Below the pieces are notes generated by a model that saw nothing but the letters and a program-made list of their open reading frames with translations, was not told the origin of the DNA and made no database searches. A DNA stretch of 64,000 nt from Calamus simplicifolius. Its lineage: Eukaryota; Streptophyta; Magnoliopsida; Arecales; Arecaceae. Numbering within the stretch: the first letter of the stretch is position 1; each line of letters opens with the position of its first letter. The DNA lies in the NCBI GenBank assembly GCA_900491605.1, contig UESW01003901.1, positions 1,072,835-1,136,834 of the forward strand. Direction: 5' to 3'. This document shows positions 48,001-58,003 of this stretch, piece by piece. The translations under genes and the position numbers were made by a program.

Positions 48001-49383
48001 CGGCCCGTCCTCGATCAAATTCGATGGATCGAAGCTATCTGTTGCATCTTCGACTTCCTCCATGCTAAAAATACGATATGGACTCAGCCCAATTGGAGCT
48101 ATCCTCGCTGCTTGAGACTTGTGCCCTGTTAAAAAAGATCGAATTTTTTTCACCATCAAGAAAGAATAAGAGATCAAATAGTGTGAGATTTGAGTAAAAA
48201 ACAATCTACTATTCTTACGCGCATCAGCAAGAGTTTTTCCAGCAATGGGTGCCTCTGGATTCACTGCTTTCATCCTCCTTGAAACCAAGAAAACCAACAG
48301 ACCCAAGAGCAACGCACCGCCCACGACGCCGCCGGCAATGCCGACCACGAGGCCCAACTTGCTCTTCGATCTGCTCGTCTTGTCGGCTGGCGGCAGAACG
48401 GCGGCCAGTGCCCCGTCGCTGCAATAAAAACTCGAGTGCTGGTACCTCGAGTCCCCCGAAGTCATGCAGTTGCCGGAGTTCAGCACGACCAGGCTCGAAG
48501 AATTCGACTGGATGCACCTGGGCAGTCCTCCGATCAAACGATTGTCGGAGACGTCGACGTATCCGAGACCGGCGCTGCAAGAGAGGTTCGCCGGAAGTCG
48601 GCCGGCCAGCTGGTTCCCGGACAAATCCAGGTATCGAATAGATGGTAAGGAAAACAAGACGAGCGGAATCCAGCCGATGAGGAGATTGGAGGACACGTCC
48701 AGCCTTTGCAGCTGAGCCAGGGCTGCGAGAGCCTCTGGGATTTTGCCGCGAAAGCTGTTGTTTTTGAGGACCAGACTCACGAGACTCTTGCCGAGGGACG
48801 GGAAGTCGGGCCCGAGACGGTTGCCTCCCAAGTCCAGCTCGAGGAGAGTCGGCAAGGATTTGAGGTCGGGAACCGTTCCGTTGAAGGAATTCCCTGCCAA
48901 GATGAGATTTTGGAGGGTGGACATGGTGGAAATCACCGGAGGGATCGCGCCGTAGAAGTAATTGGAGCTCAGGTTGAGGACTTTGAGCGAGGAGAAGCGG
49001 TCCACCTTCCCGGGGAGCGGTCCCCAGATGCCAAGAGAGACGAGGGAGAGGACGGTGAGGCTCGGGAGCCTCGAAAGGGTGGTGAAGAGGGAATCGGAGG
49101 AGAAGCTGGACGAAAGGGCAGTACGGCGGCCGCCGACGATGGCGATCTCGGTGATGCGGTTGTCGGAGCAGGCGACGGAGAGTACAGGGGAGGGAGGGAG
49201 GGAGCAGAAGTTGGCGGAGTTGGAGAAGGCGTCGAGGGCGGAGGGAAACTCGAGGAGGCGCGGGAGGCGGAGGAGGGTCTTGGACTGGGAGAGGGAGAGG
49301 GAGAGCTGTTGGGCAGAGGCAGTGAGCAAGAGAAAGCAGAGGACGAGGATGGAGAGGTTGGAAGGCCACGTTAAAGACGCCAT
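45063..49383 (-). CDS. LRR receptor-like pseudokinase (At3g03770-like), 719 aa, complete
   Basis: Membrane receptor-like protein, probably a signalling scaffold or co-receptor. Exons are 48219-49383, 47992-48125, 46510-46753, 46209-46417, 46073-46122, 45599-45719 and 45063-45299, all GT-AG and in phase, totalling 720 codons with the stop. It has a signal peptide (1-24), an N-terminal Cys region, LRRs (about 108-290, e.g. LKVLNLSSNYFYGAIP) and a single transmembrane helix (343-367). The kinase-like domain follows. That domain lacks key residues: the VAIK lysine is Arg in VVVRCLKL, HRD is GND in GNDLNMENILLD, and DFG is replaced by SNY. This matches the Arabidopsis 'probable inactive LRR receptor-like kinase' group. 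The start is the ATG before the signal peptide. The GC-rich first exon opens long shadow frames on both strands. Confidence 0.95.
47164..47230. repeat. (TGCA)n and A-run low-complexity sequence in kinase-gene intron 2
   Basis: The run cgtatgcatgcatgcatgcac is followed by a pyrimidine tract and a run of about 19 A. It lies within the 1.24-kb intron between exons 2 and 3. Confidence 0.7.
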
Positions 49384-49850
49384 TTTTATTGGTGAATCGA
49401 GTGAGAGCGGCGGTGGTGTTAATGGCGAATGGGAGAATTAATGCGGGTGGATACGGCTCATGCTGCCCTTTTGCTCCAAAACTCTCGACAAGAAGCCATT
49501 AGCGAGCTCTTGAGCTATCTCAGAGAAGATGCCAGTCTCTAAAACCAAACCAAAGACGAGAGAGAGAGAGAGAGATAGAGAAGACGAGGCAACGGCCAGT
49601 GGAAGCGGAAAGCGACAACAGTGGGTGGCGGGGGCTGGGCTTGGGCCTTAACAGCGAACCCACGTGTCCCGCTCACGTGCTCTCTGCGAAGGCCGCCGGG
49701 TTTCCGTGGGAGGGAATGACTATAATAACCCTCGCCGGCTTCTCTTATTATTATTATTATTATTTTATTATCGCTCCGGCGACGGGAGTTAAGGGTTGAA
49801 ATAACGCGTCGCATCCAACGGCGCACCGAGCGCCGCATTTTCACATTATT
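49384..49850 (-). promoter_or_regulatory. 5' flank of the LRR pseudokinase gene
   Basis: Contains a (GA)n tract at 49559-49574 and a (TTA)n tract at 49746-49772. GAGA tracts are frequent in plant 5' leaders. No TATA box is clear, so the promoter limits are inferred from position. Confidence 0.4.
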
Positions 49851-51558
49851 TGCCTTTTTAATAATAAGCCTTCACTAAGATGGTTAATAATTAAGCTATC
49901 ACTCCAAGGCATCTCATTATACGTTTTATAATGCAATTCGGTGACATGATACCTCTCTCTAATTTCACATGCTCGACTCAAAAGTCTTGCACATAAGCAT
50001 AACTGAATAAGTGAAGCTAGAGTGGACTAAAAGTATCTTTATATTGTTAAGTAGGAGATTACTAAATATTAATTAATATAATCAAATTTAATTGACATGA
50101 TAAATTATTGGATGACAATTGAATGGGCTAAGAAGAATTAACTAGAGGCACGAGAAGTTACATGATTATAAATTTAATGTATTTATTTTTATTTAATAAA
50201 CATAAATATGAAAGGTTGTACTAATTTAATGTACAAATTTATATTTATATTATTTTAAGCAAATGAGAATATATCATATGATAATAATATGATTGATCAT
50301 TGTAACGTGAGCATCATGAATTTAAATATAAAAATTCTTTTCACATTAATAAATAAAAGATAAATTAAGCCAATAATAAACAAATATGATCACTTATTTT
50401 TTTAAAAAAAATATATATGATTATTGTATAAGAGCATAGATTGAATGGTTATTTTCTCTTATCTGTATTTATCTTTCTTTCACACGTAAAAATATAAAAA
50501 TATTATTTATATATTATTTTTAATTATTATTTTATCCAAACAAATCTGGATCTGGATGAAGATTCAGAGGCCATTGCCTCCTCCCCCTAATTGATGGCAT
50601 CCCACGCGATTAAAGTAGTAGCCAACTCAAACGTCCACTTGGTGTTTGTGTGGGTTGGCATGGACCTCATCTTCAGCTTAGAAAATCTTTTATTCGTACG
50701 CCGCCTCGATCTACCTGTGGAATTCGAACCGCTTGGTTCGTCAACAGTCAACACGTCAAACAATAAGACCTTCCACGCCTAACTAAAGCAAGTCAAAAAA
50801 AAAAAAAAAAAAAGTTCCAAAACCGATAGAGTTTCTCCAGCTCTACTCTCCATTGGCATGCTCTTAACCAATGTTTTGAAATCGGATTGGACGACGAACT
50901 CCTTAACATTTGGATCAATCGGTTTGATAGAATAATCGATTGATTCATCAAACAATATTATAATTAATTTTTAATTTAATAATATAAAAATAATAAAAAT
51001 ATAAATATTAATTTAAATAAAAATTAAAAAATCTGAAAATTGGGTTGATTTGGTTCAAAATCTAGATAGTTTAATAAATTTTTCGATCTAATTTTATTGA
51101 GTCATATAAAAGTTAACTATAATAATACAATCAGACCAGAATCGAATCGATCGATCGATCCGATCCGATCCAATTTTTAAAACACTACTCTTAGCTTGTT
51201 AGAGTTTATATGTACACAGAAGTTGAAGAAAAAAAAACTTAAATGTCACATCTAAATATTTTTATCATTAAATTCATGCAAATTTTTATGTTAAAAATAT
51301 TTTTAATTATTTTTAAAAAAAATATTTATGAATAAAAATATGTTATATATGAGCTGATTTTAATTACACTCCATGTACTCAAGGTTCATATTAAGATGCT
51401 TTTTTTATTCTTAAATAATTCACACAGGATTTTAAAGTTATTTTATCTTTTTCAAATTTAAAACCCGCATAAATTTAAAGATAAAAAAGATAAATAAATT
51501 TAAATTTAATTGCATATAAAAAAAATCAAAATAAATATGTATAAGTTTTTTATTTTTA
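49851..51558. other. AT-rich intergenic region
   Basis: No gene recognised. It holds an A-run at 50793-50813, a short gatcgatcgatccgatcc cluster at 51148-51166, and otherwise AT-rich sequence. The ORF at 50591-50782 does not resemble a known protein. Confidence 0.5.
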
Positions 51559-51563
51559 CTCTC
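51559..51563. repeat. Target-site duplication CTCTC, left copy
   Basis: CTCTC precedes the left LTR and recurs at 55817-55821 directly after the right LTR. Confidence 0.85.
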
Positions 51564-52579
51564 TGTTGCTGTCAAATCACTTTTGAGGAGCGTCAAGCGA
51601 CAGAAATGCTTCGTTGGCCTTTAGAGGAATGATAGGGACCGCCTTATTCAGCCGGAAACCTGCAAGAAAAGTTTCGGACCGATGGTTCCGGCGGGGACCC
51701 TTCGACGCTCAAGTCAGCAATATGGAGAACATGAATTTTTTAATGAGAGAGTAGAGATTAATGAGAGAGTAGAGATTGAGTTCCCCTCCCTCGTTTGGTG
51801 TCGGGCTCTTTATATACCTGTTCGGGGGTCCCTCTTACCCTTCGTTGATAACAGCCGAATCACATCTTCCGTTAAGATCGGCTACAGCTGCTAAACGTGT
51901 GTCATAAGTATCGGCAACGGTTCATAATATTTTGGTAACCACCTGTGATCTTGGAAAAAGAGAAACGGGTTGGCAAGCCATGTGGAATTCCTTATAGCAA
52001 GTGGATGCATGTCGGCCTCTACCGCTGAGGCCGACACCGAGGCCGTTGCCGAGGCCGACGCCGATGCCGTTGCCAAGGTGGGCTGTTGCCGATGCCAAGA
52101 CCGACGCCGTGGTCGAAGTGGGCCGTCGCCAACGCCGAGACCGACGTCGTGGTCGAAGTGGGCCGTCACCGACGCCGAGGTCAAAGTGGGCTGCGGCCGA
52201 TGCCAAGATCGAGGTGGGCCGCGGAGGAGATGGGCCGAGGCTGACGCCGACGCTGTGCCAAGGTGGGCCATCGCCGATGCCAAGACCGATGCAGTGGTCG
52301 AAGTGGGCCGTCGCCGACGCCGAGACCGACGCCGTGGTCGAAGTGGGATGCCGCCGACGCCGAGACCGGCACCAAGGTCGAGGTGGGCCGCTGCTAAGAT
52401 GAGCCCAAGGCCGAGAAGAGTGGAGTGCATCGGACCGTGTGACATTGAGTTCGTGATCCCTCCATCTCGTGGGTCATGTGGTTTGATCAGCCGCATCAGC
52501 CGAAGGGACATCAGAGGCCAAAGCAGGGCTCCGTCAGTTTCCTTCACGGTTCTCTAACGGCGTTGGATCAGCCACATCA
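51564..52579 (-). repeat. 3' LTR (left copy) of the LARD-like element
   Basis: Plus-strand start TGTTGCTGTCAAATCAC, end GGATCAGCCACATCA. It contains an internal GC-rich array of about 42-base units (gccgatgccaagaccgacg.. tggtcgaagtgggccgtc) at 52020-52390. All long frames on both strands are by-products of that array. Confidence 0.88.
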
Positions 52580-53360
52580 GATGCCCCATTGCCCCTGAGA
52601 CGAAGCGGGCCCACCCCAGCAAGGCGAAAGGGGCGTTACCTCCCAAGTGGCTGATCCCTACCTAACTTTGGGTCTTCAACTTTTGACATAATGTTTGGAT
52701 GTGGGTCCCCGTCCAAATGCCATGGAGGCAGAGAGCCAGTGAGGCCGCAATGATGCTCCTGAGGTAGAGGGAGCCGTTGAGCCTTTTTCGTAGATGTTTG
52801 CCTTTGCGTCGTGTTTGATGTCAACGTCGATTACAGGCTTGAGAGCTTGGGAGCGGATGCCTGTCAACTATGAGCTGGGGAGTTGGCTTCTCCCAGCTGT
52901 GAGTTGTCTTGGGGCTTCTTGATGGCTGAAAGTAACCAGTTATATGTTGCAAGTGTGTAATTTAAACAAACGTATTACCCGATTGGCCGTTGGCTGCTGA
53001 TACAGAGTTGAGGCCGTTGAGGCTGAAATGAAGCCGTTGAGGCTGTAACGAAGCCGCTGAGGCAAAGTTGAGGCCGTCGAGAGCCTTTTGAACCCCGGAG
53101 GATGACCCGAGAGTCGCTGAGATTCGACCATGCTTGGGAGCCTTTAACCCCAAGGGTGACCAGAGAGTTGAGAGTCGTCAGTGTCTTTTCACCCCGGAGG
53201 GTGACCTGAGTGTGTTTGGACCAGGCTCAGGTGCCTTTTTCTTTAAAGAAATTTGTCTCCTTATGCAGAGTTGATGACCTGCCCCCCAGGAAACCGTGTT
53301 GATTGAAGGCGGGGGGGGACCAGTGCTAAAATCCAAAGGCAGCTGGAATGGAATCCGCAG
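52580..53360 (-). other. Interior of the LARD-like element, unique part
   Basis: No conserved retroelement domain in any frame. Short cgttgaggc/gaagccgttgaggctg repeats occur at 53005-53090. The candidate polypurine tract lies at 52582-52600 when read on the minus strand. Confidence 0.5.
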
Positions 53361-53369
53361 GAGGTCTTG

Positions 53370-54260
53370 GGCTTGGATTGCCGACGCGGAGCCAGGCTTG
53401 AGTGTCGAGGGGAGACTCGGGCTTGAGTGTGCTGACGCGGAGCCGGGCTTGGAGTGTCGATGCGGAGCCGAGCTTGGAGGTGCCGACGCGGAGCCGGGCT
53501 TGAAGGTGCCGATGCGGAGCCGGGCTTGGAGGTGCCGACGCGGAGCCGGGCTTGGAGGTGCCGACGCGGAGCAGGGCTTGAGTGTGCTGACGCAGAGCTG
53601 GGCTTGGAGGTGCCGACGCGGAGCCGGGCTTGAGTGTGCCGACGCGGAGCCGGGCTTGAGTGTGCCGACACGAAGCCGGGCTTGAAGGTGCCAACGCGGA
53701 GCCGGGCTTGAATGTGCCGACGCGGAGCCGGACTTGAGTGTGCTGACGCGGAGCCAGGCTTGGAGTGCCGACGCGGAGCTGGGCTTGAGTGTGCCGACGC
53801 GGAGCCTGACTTAAAGGTGCCGACACGAAGCCGGGCTTGGAGGTGCCGACGCGGAGCCGGTCTTAAGTTGCCGGTGCGGAACCGGTCTTTTGTGCCGACG
53901 CGGAGCCGGTCTTAAGTTGCCGGTGCGGAACTGGTCTTTTTGTGCCGACGCAGAGCCGGTCTTAAGTTGCCGGTGCGGAACTAGTCTTTTTTGCCGATGC
54001 AGAGCCGGTCTTAAGTTGCCGGTGCGGAACCGGTCTTTGGTGCCGATGCGGAGTCGATCTTTATTGCCGACACGGAGTCGGTCTTTGGTGCCGATGAGGA
54101 GTCGGTCTTTAGTGCCGACGTGGAGCCTGTCTTTGGTGCCGACGCGGAGCTGGTCTTTGTTGCCGACGCGGAGCCGGTCTTTATTGCCGATACGGAGTCG
54201 GTCTTTGGTCTTTTGAGACGCCAATGCGAGGTTGGTCTTGAATGCTAATGCAGAGTCGGT
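53370..54260. repeat. Minisatellite in the LARD interior, about 26-bp then about 24-bp units
   Basis: First part (53370-53870): about 18 units of gccgacgcggagccgggctt plus a variable gagtgt or ggaggt. Second part (53870-54260): units of gtgccgacgcggagccggtctt alternating with ttaagttgccggtgcggaac, then shorter units. All frames are open through much of the array because units lack stop triplets. This explains the overlapping Arg/Ala/Pro/Ser-rich ORFs, which I do not consider genes. Confidence 0.9.
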
Positions 54261-54788
54261 CTCCCCTGCATGACATTTTTTAGTATCAATGAAAGAAATA
54301 TTGTCTTAAATGCAGCGTACTTAGCTCTTGCGGCACCCCTGTTTTCCTTCTACAGACTTGAGCTCTCCCGCTGGTGGTCTGCCCCTCGGGGATCAAATTG
54401 GTTGAAGTGGAGGTACCGCTGCCCTTACTTGGGCCTCCCTCTGTGTTGCCGTCCATAGGAGAGAAGGCTGCTTGGGCGGCGAGTGATGGCTCTCTGAGCT
54501 TTAAGTCGTTGGTGAGCTTGAGGATGGTGGACCTCTTGCTAGGAAGATTCCCGGCGGGATGAAGGATGGTTGGCCTGAGCAGCGAACCAAGAGCGAGCGG
54601 AAGCTTTTGCTCGTTGTTGTGTGGTCTTGAGATGTTGCTTCAGATGCTTCTGCTTAGCTTGCTGAAGGTGCCCCCCCAGCATAAGTGGTAAAAGCTTTAT
54701 GGATTTTTTTTCATCACTACCTTTATGATCCACCGTTTTGATTAAAAAGGGACGAGGATCTGAAAACTAGCATCGCTGATCTGCCCCC

Positions 54789-54807
54789 CCTTCCTGGCAC
54801 GCCAATC
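54789..54807 (-). promoter_or_regulatory. Candidate primer-binding site of the LARD-like element
   Basis: On the minus strand gattggcgtgccaggaagg begins directly after the LTR end CAACA. A tggcg start one to three bases after the LTR is typical of plant LTR elements. The tRNA is not assigned. Confidence 0.55.
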
Positions 54808-55816
54808 TGTTGCTGCCAAATCACTTTTGAGGAGCGTCAAGTGACAGAAATGCTTCGTTGGCCTTCAGAGGAATGATAGGGACCGCCTCCTTCAGCCGGA
54901 AACCTGCAAGAAAAGTCCCGGACCGGTGGTTCCGGCGGGGACCCTCCGATACTCAAGTCAGCGATCTGGAGAACATGAATTTTTTAATGAGAGAGTAGAG
55001 ATTGAGTTCCCTCCCTCGTTGGGGGTCGGGCTCTTTATATACCTATTCAGGGGTCCCTCATACCCTTCGTTGATAACAGCCGAATCACATCTTCCATTAA
55101 GATCGGCTACAACTGCTAAACGTGTGTCATAAGTATCGGCAACGGTTCATAATATTTGGTAACCACCCGTGATCTTGGCAAAAGAGAAACGGGTTGGCAA
55201 GCCACGTGGAATTCCTTATAGCAAGTGGATGCATATCGGCCTCTGCCGTTGAGGCCGATGCAGAGGCCGTTGCCGAGGCCGACGCCGACGCCGTTGCCAA
55301 GGTGGGCCGTTGTCGACGCCAAGACCGACACCGTGGTCGAAGTGGGCCGTCGCCGATGCCAAGACCGACGCCGTGGTCGAAGTGGGCCATCGCTGACGCC
55401 AAGACCGATGCCGTGGTCGAAGTGGGCCGCGGCCGATGCCAAGATCGAGGTGGGCCGCGAAGGAGATGGGTCAACGCCGATGCCGACGCCGTTGCCAAGG
55501 TGGGCCGTCGCCGATGCCAAGACCGACGCTGTGGTCGAAGTGGGCCGTCGTCGACACCGAGACCGATGCCATGGTCGAAGTGGGCCACCACCGATGCCGA
55601 GACCGGCACCAAGGTCGAGGTGGGCCGCTGCTAAGATGAGCCCAAGGCCGAGAAGAGCGGAGTGCGCCAAACCGTGTGACATTGAGTTTGTGATCCCTCC
55701 ATCTCGTGGGTCATGTGGTTTGATCAGCCGCATCAGCCGAAGGGACATCAGAGGCCAAAGCAGGGCTCCGTCAGTTTCCTTCACGGTTCTCTAATGGCGT
55801 TGGATCAGCCACATCA
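54808..55816 (-). repeat. 5' LTR (right copy) of the LARD-like element
   Basis: Direct repeat of 51564-52579 with scattered differences, including changed unit content in the internal 42-base array at 55265-55625. It ends at ACATCA and is followed by CTCTC. Confidence 0.88.
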
Positions 55817-55821
55817 CTCTC

Positions 55822-56939
55822 CACTCTAGATTGTCTATAGGTAGCGCAAATAAAATTTATAAAAAAAATTCAATTGAGTAATTACAATTAATCGTGCATA
55901 TTGCACTAGCCTTCTTTTTTTTGAAATTTGTTTAAAGAAAGTAATACAGGTAAATTAGATCCATTAATTCACTATCAAATGCATTTTTTATACAACTAAT
56001 TAAAAATACATATCCATGTGTGTTTCTTAATTGAAAATTTTCTCTCTTTCAAGATATCTTCATTAGTTTAGTTCCATCCATCTAAAAGAAAAGGAAATAA
56101 ATAAAAGTCGGATGCCTTTTGCTTCAAGGCTTTCCTTAGAAGTTTCCAACATTGCACGCAGGATTGGATCCTTCACTGCAACACCATGGAGTGAAGAGGG
56201 GAAAGAACATGAAAGAATAGTTTGAAATATGTTGTTTAGGTTGGCGGTGGTCTACTCCACCCACCCCAATCCTTAATAATTAGTTAAAGATACACTCCCG
56301 AGGTCCACTCCACAATAAAGAAATAATAATAATAAGACTCGGTGGAGTTGGTGAGCGTGAGAGAAGCCTCTTGTTTCCTTCTTCCTTGTCTTCGAAGTTC
56401 AAATCACGTTCATGGCGTCCACCGTGGTCCCGGAACGCTTGGTTGGCCGTCGGCGTCGGTGGGGATGTTCTGCTACATTTACTGAATCGCCATGGCGTGG
56501 GACCTCAGCGATGATGGATATAATATTGAGTTGGTAGCGTTGTGGGGGATGGGGTTGGGGTTCTCCCACGTTAGCTGCTAATCTTTTTGCCATCAGTGAT
56601 CGTATTGATGGAGATAAAATATTTTTTCCATCATTCTCTTATGTCACATTGTCCTCTCTCTCTCTCTTTCTCTTTCTCGCTCACCGTTCTTATTCTTTTC
56701 TTATCTCTATCTCGTAAACATCGTCAATTCTTCACGTCTTATTTATCTCATATTTCACGTTGATAGGAGTAGCCATGTGACCCTTCCTTTTCTTAAAGTC
56801 AAAGATAAGAAGTAACGTCTTGGAAATGGTTGACTTTGAAATCCTTTTGCGAATAGTCCACTGCCTTCGATCTTAAGCAGGTATTAAGCGGGCGGTATAT
56901 CTTATGCTGTTCAAATTCTGAGCATTTGTAGTCTTATCA
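55822..56939. other. Intergenic region, no gene seen
   Basis: Mixed AT-rich sequence with a ctctctct/ctttctc tract at 56653-56680. The short minus-strand frame at 56399-56593 has no recognisable domain. Confidence 0.45.
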
Positions 56940-57266
56940 TTGAAAATAATTTTAATATTATTATTTGATGAATCCGTCAGGAGCATAGTTTTTATCTGCC
57001 TCCTATCTTTTTATTATATGACATCCGCTCTATGACTTTGAAGGTACCTAACATCCAGATTCGTCATATGTACCGAGAAGCTAATGTTGTTGCGGACTGG
57101 ATTGCTGCAAGAGTGATCTTTCACTTCAGTTATTATAGATGAAAACCGGGAGATGTTTGTCCTTTGATTTTGTCTCAGTTATTAGCTTATAATATATCGG
57201 TCTAACCCGACCTAGGATGGTGTGAATCATCGTCTGTACAAAAAAAAAAAAAAAAAAAAAAAAAAA
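56940..57266 (+). mobile_element. L1-type LINE 3' end with poly-A tail
   Basis: In one plus frame it encodes IQIRHMYREANVVADWIAAR, the conserved end of the RNase H-like domain of plant L1 ORF2, then a stop, about 100 bases of 3' UTR and an A-run of 27. The 3' UTR end (gaatcatcgtctgtac) matches the minus-strand remnant at 5828-6350. The 5' part is missing or too decayed to place. Confidence 0.7.
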
Positions 57267-57298
57267 AGAAGAAGAAGAAGAAGAAGAAGAAGAAAGAA
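57240..57298. repeat. (A)27(GAA)n tract
   Basis: The LINE poly-A tail grades into about nine GAA units, a common origin of microsatellites. It should be length-variable. Confidence 0.9.
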
Positions 57299-57995
57299 GC
57301 AGGTGTTACTAGCAAAAGATGGCATTCAACAACATAAATTTCTTTTTTACAAATTGCTAACAATATTTTTTTAAGGTTATTTACAAATTGATCCAAAATA
57401 TCAACCTAAATTGCAAACAATCCCTTTTGTTTATTTTGAATTATCTCAATGGATCATAGTCCTAAATTAATCATCGATGATAAATGATCATTCTATTCTT
57501 GATTACTTTTGGCCAAAGATCATTTATGATCTATGACATATGCTAATGTAGGAATCCCATAGCAAATTAGTGATAAACTTTTTATAATGATTGAATGAGA
57601 GAATACTAAAAATACCTAATTCTAAGGATGGCCATTAGTGAAGTTAAATCGTTTCTCATTCAGAACCTACAATCATTGCAATCAAAATTAATTTTAAAAT
57701 TTTAGATTTAGAATTAAATTAATTTTTTTTAGAATCAACATATAACCAACGTGATCAGATTAGTTCAATTTTGAATTGATTTTAGGATTAAAAAAAAATT
57801 TATATAATTTTGTTGAACGTATGCCAGTTATCTAATAGCTATTTTTTAATTATATTGTTAAAAAAATATAAATATTTTTTGTTGATTAATTTAATATCTA
57901 AGGTCTTTTAATGAAAATAGTAGATAATTTATGAACTGTATGCGATGGCTATTCTAACCTATTCTCTTCACTCAAGCTATCTTTGAAAGTCAAGC
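57299..57995. other. AT-rich intergenic region
   Basis: No reading frame, RNA gene or repeat recognised. Confidence 0.45.
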
Positions 57996-58003
57996 CGACT
58001 TCT
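57996..58003. repeat. 8-bp target-site duplication CGACTTCT, left copy
   Basis: CGACTTCT directly precedes the element and recurs exactly at 60642-60649. An 8-bp duplication is the hAT superfamily signature. Confidence 0.9.

Larger units (their letters stand above)
51564..55816 (-). mobile_element. Non-autonomous LTR retrotransposon (LARD-like) built largely of minisatellites, 4.25 kb
   Basis: Two direct repeats of about 1.01 kb (51564-52579 and 54808-55816) with TG/CA termini are flanked by CTCTC. Minus-strand orientation is indicated by the TATA box (ggtatataaagagc, about 51810 and 55032 on the complement), by a primer-site-like gattggcgtgccaggaagg just inside the right LTR, and by a purine-rich aggggcaatggggc just inside the left LTR. 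The 2.2-kb interior encodes no gag, protease, RT or integrase and is dominated by tandem repeats. Mobilisation would need enzymes from another element. LTR differences are more numerous than in the 11-kb Copia element, so it is older. Confidence 0.85.

Noticed and set aside
48224..49374. Long alternative-frame ORFs of 381 aa (minus) and 222 aa (plus) over the LRR pseudokinase exon 1
   Set aside because: They overlap the real LRR frame, have Pro/Arg/Glu-rich composition typical of GC-rich shadows and no domain.
51891..52557. ORFs of about 195-220 aa in the LTRs at 52 and 55 kb
   Set aside because: Duplicated in both LTRs and produced by the internal 42-base array; no retroelement domain.
53261..54224. 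Ala/Arg/Pro/Ser-rich and Gly/Leu-rich ORFs of up to 166 aa
   Set aside because: They are translations of the 24-26-base minisatellite, open in several frames on both strands.
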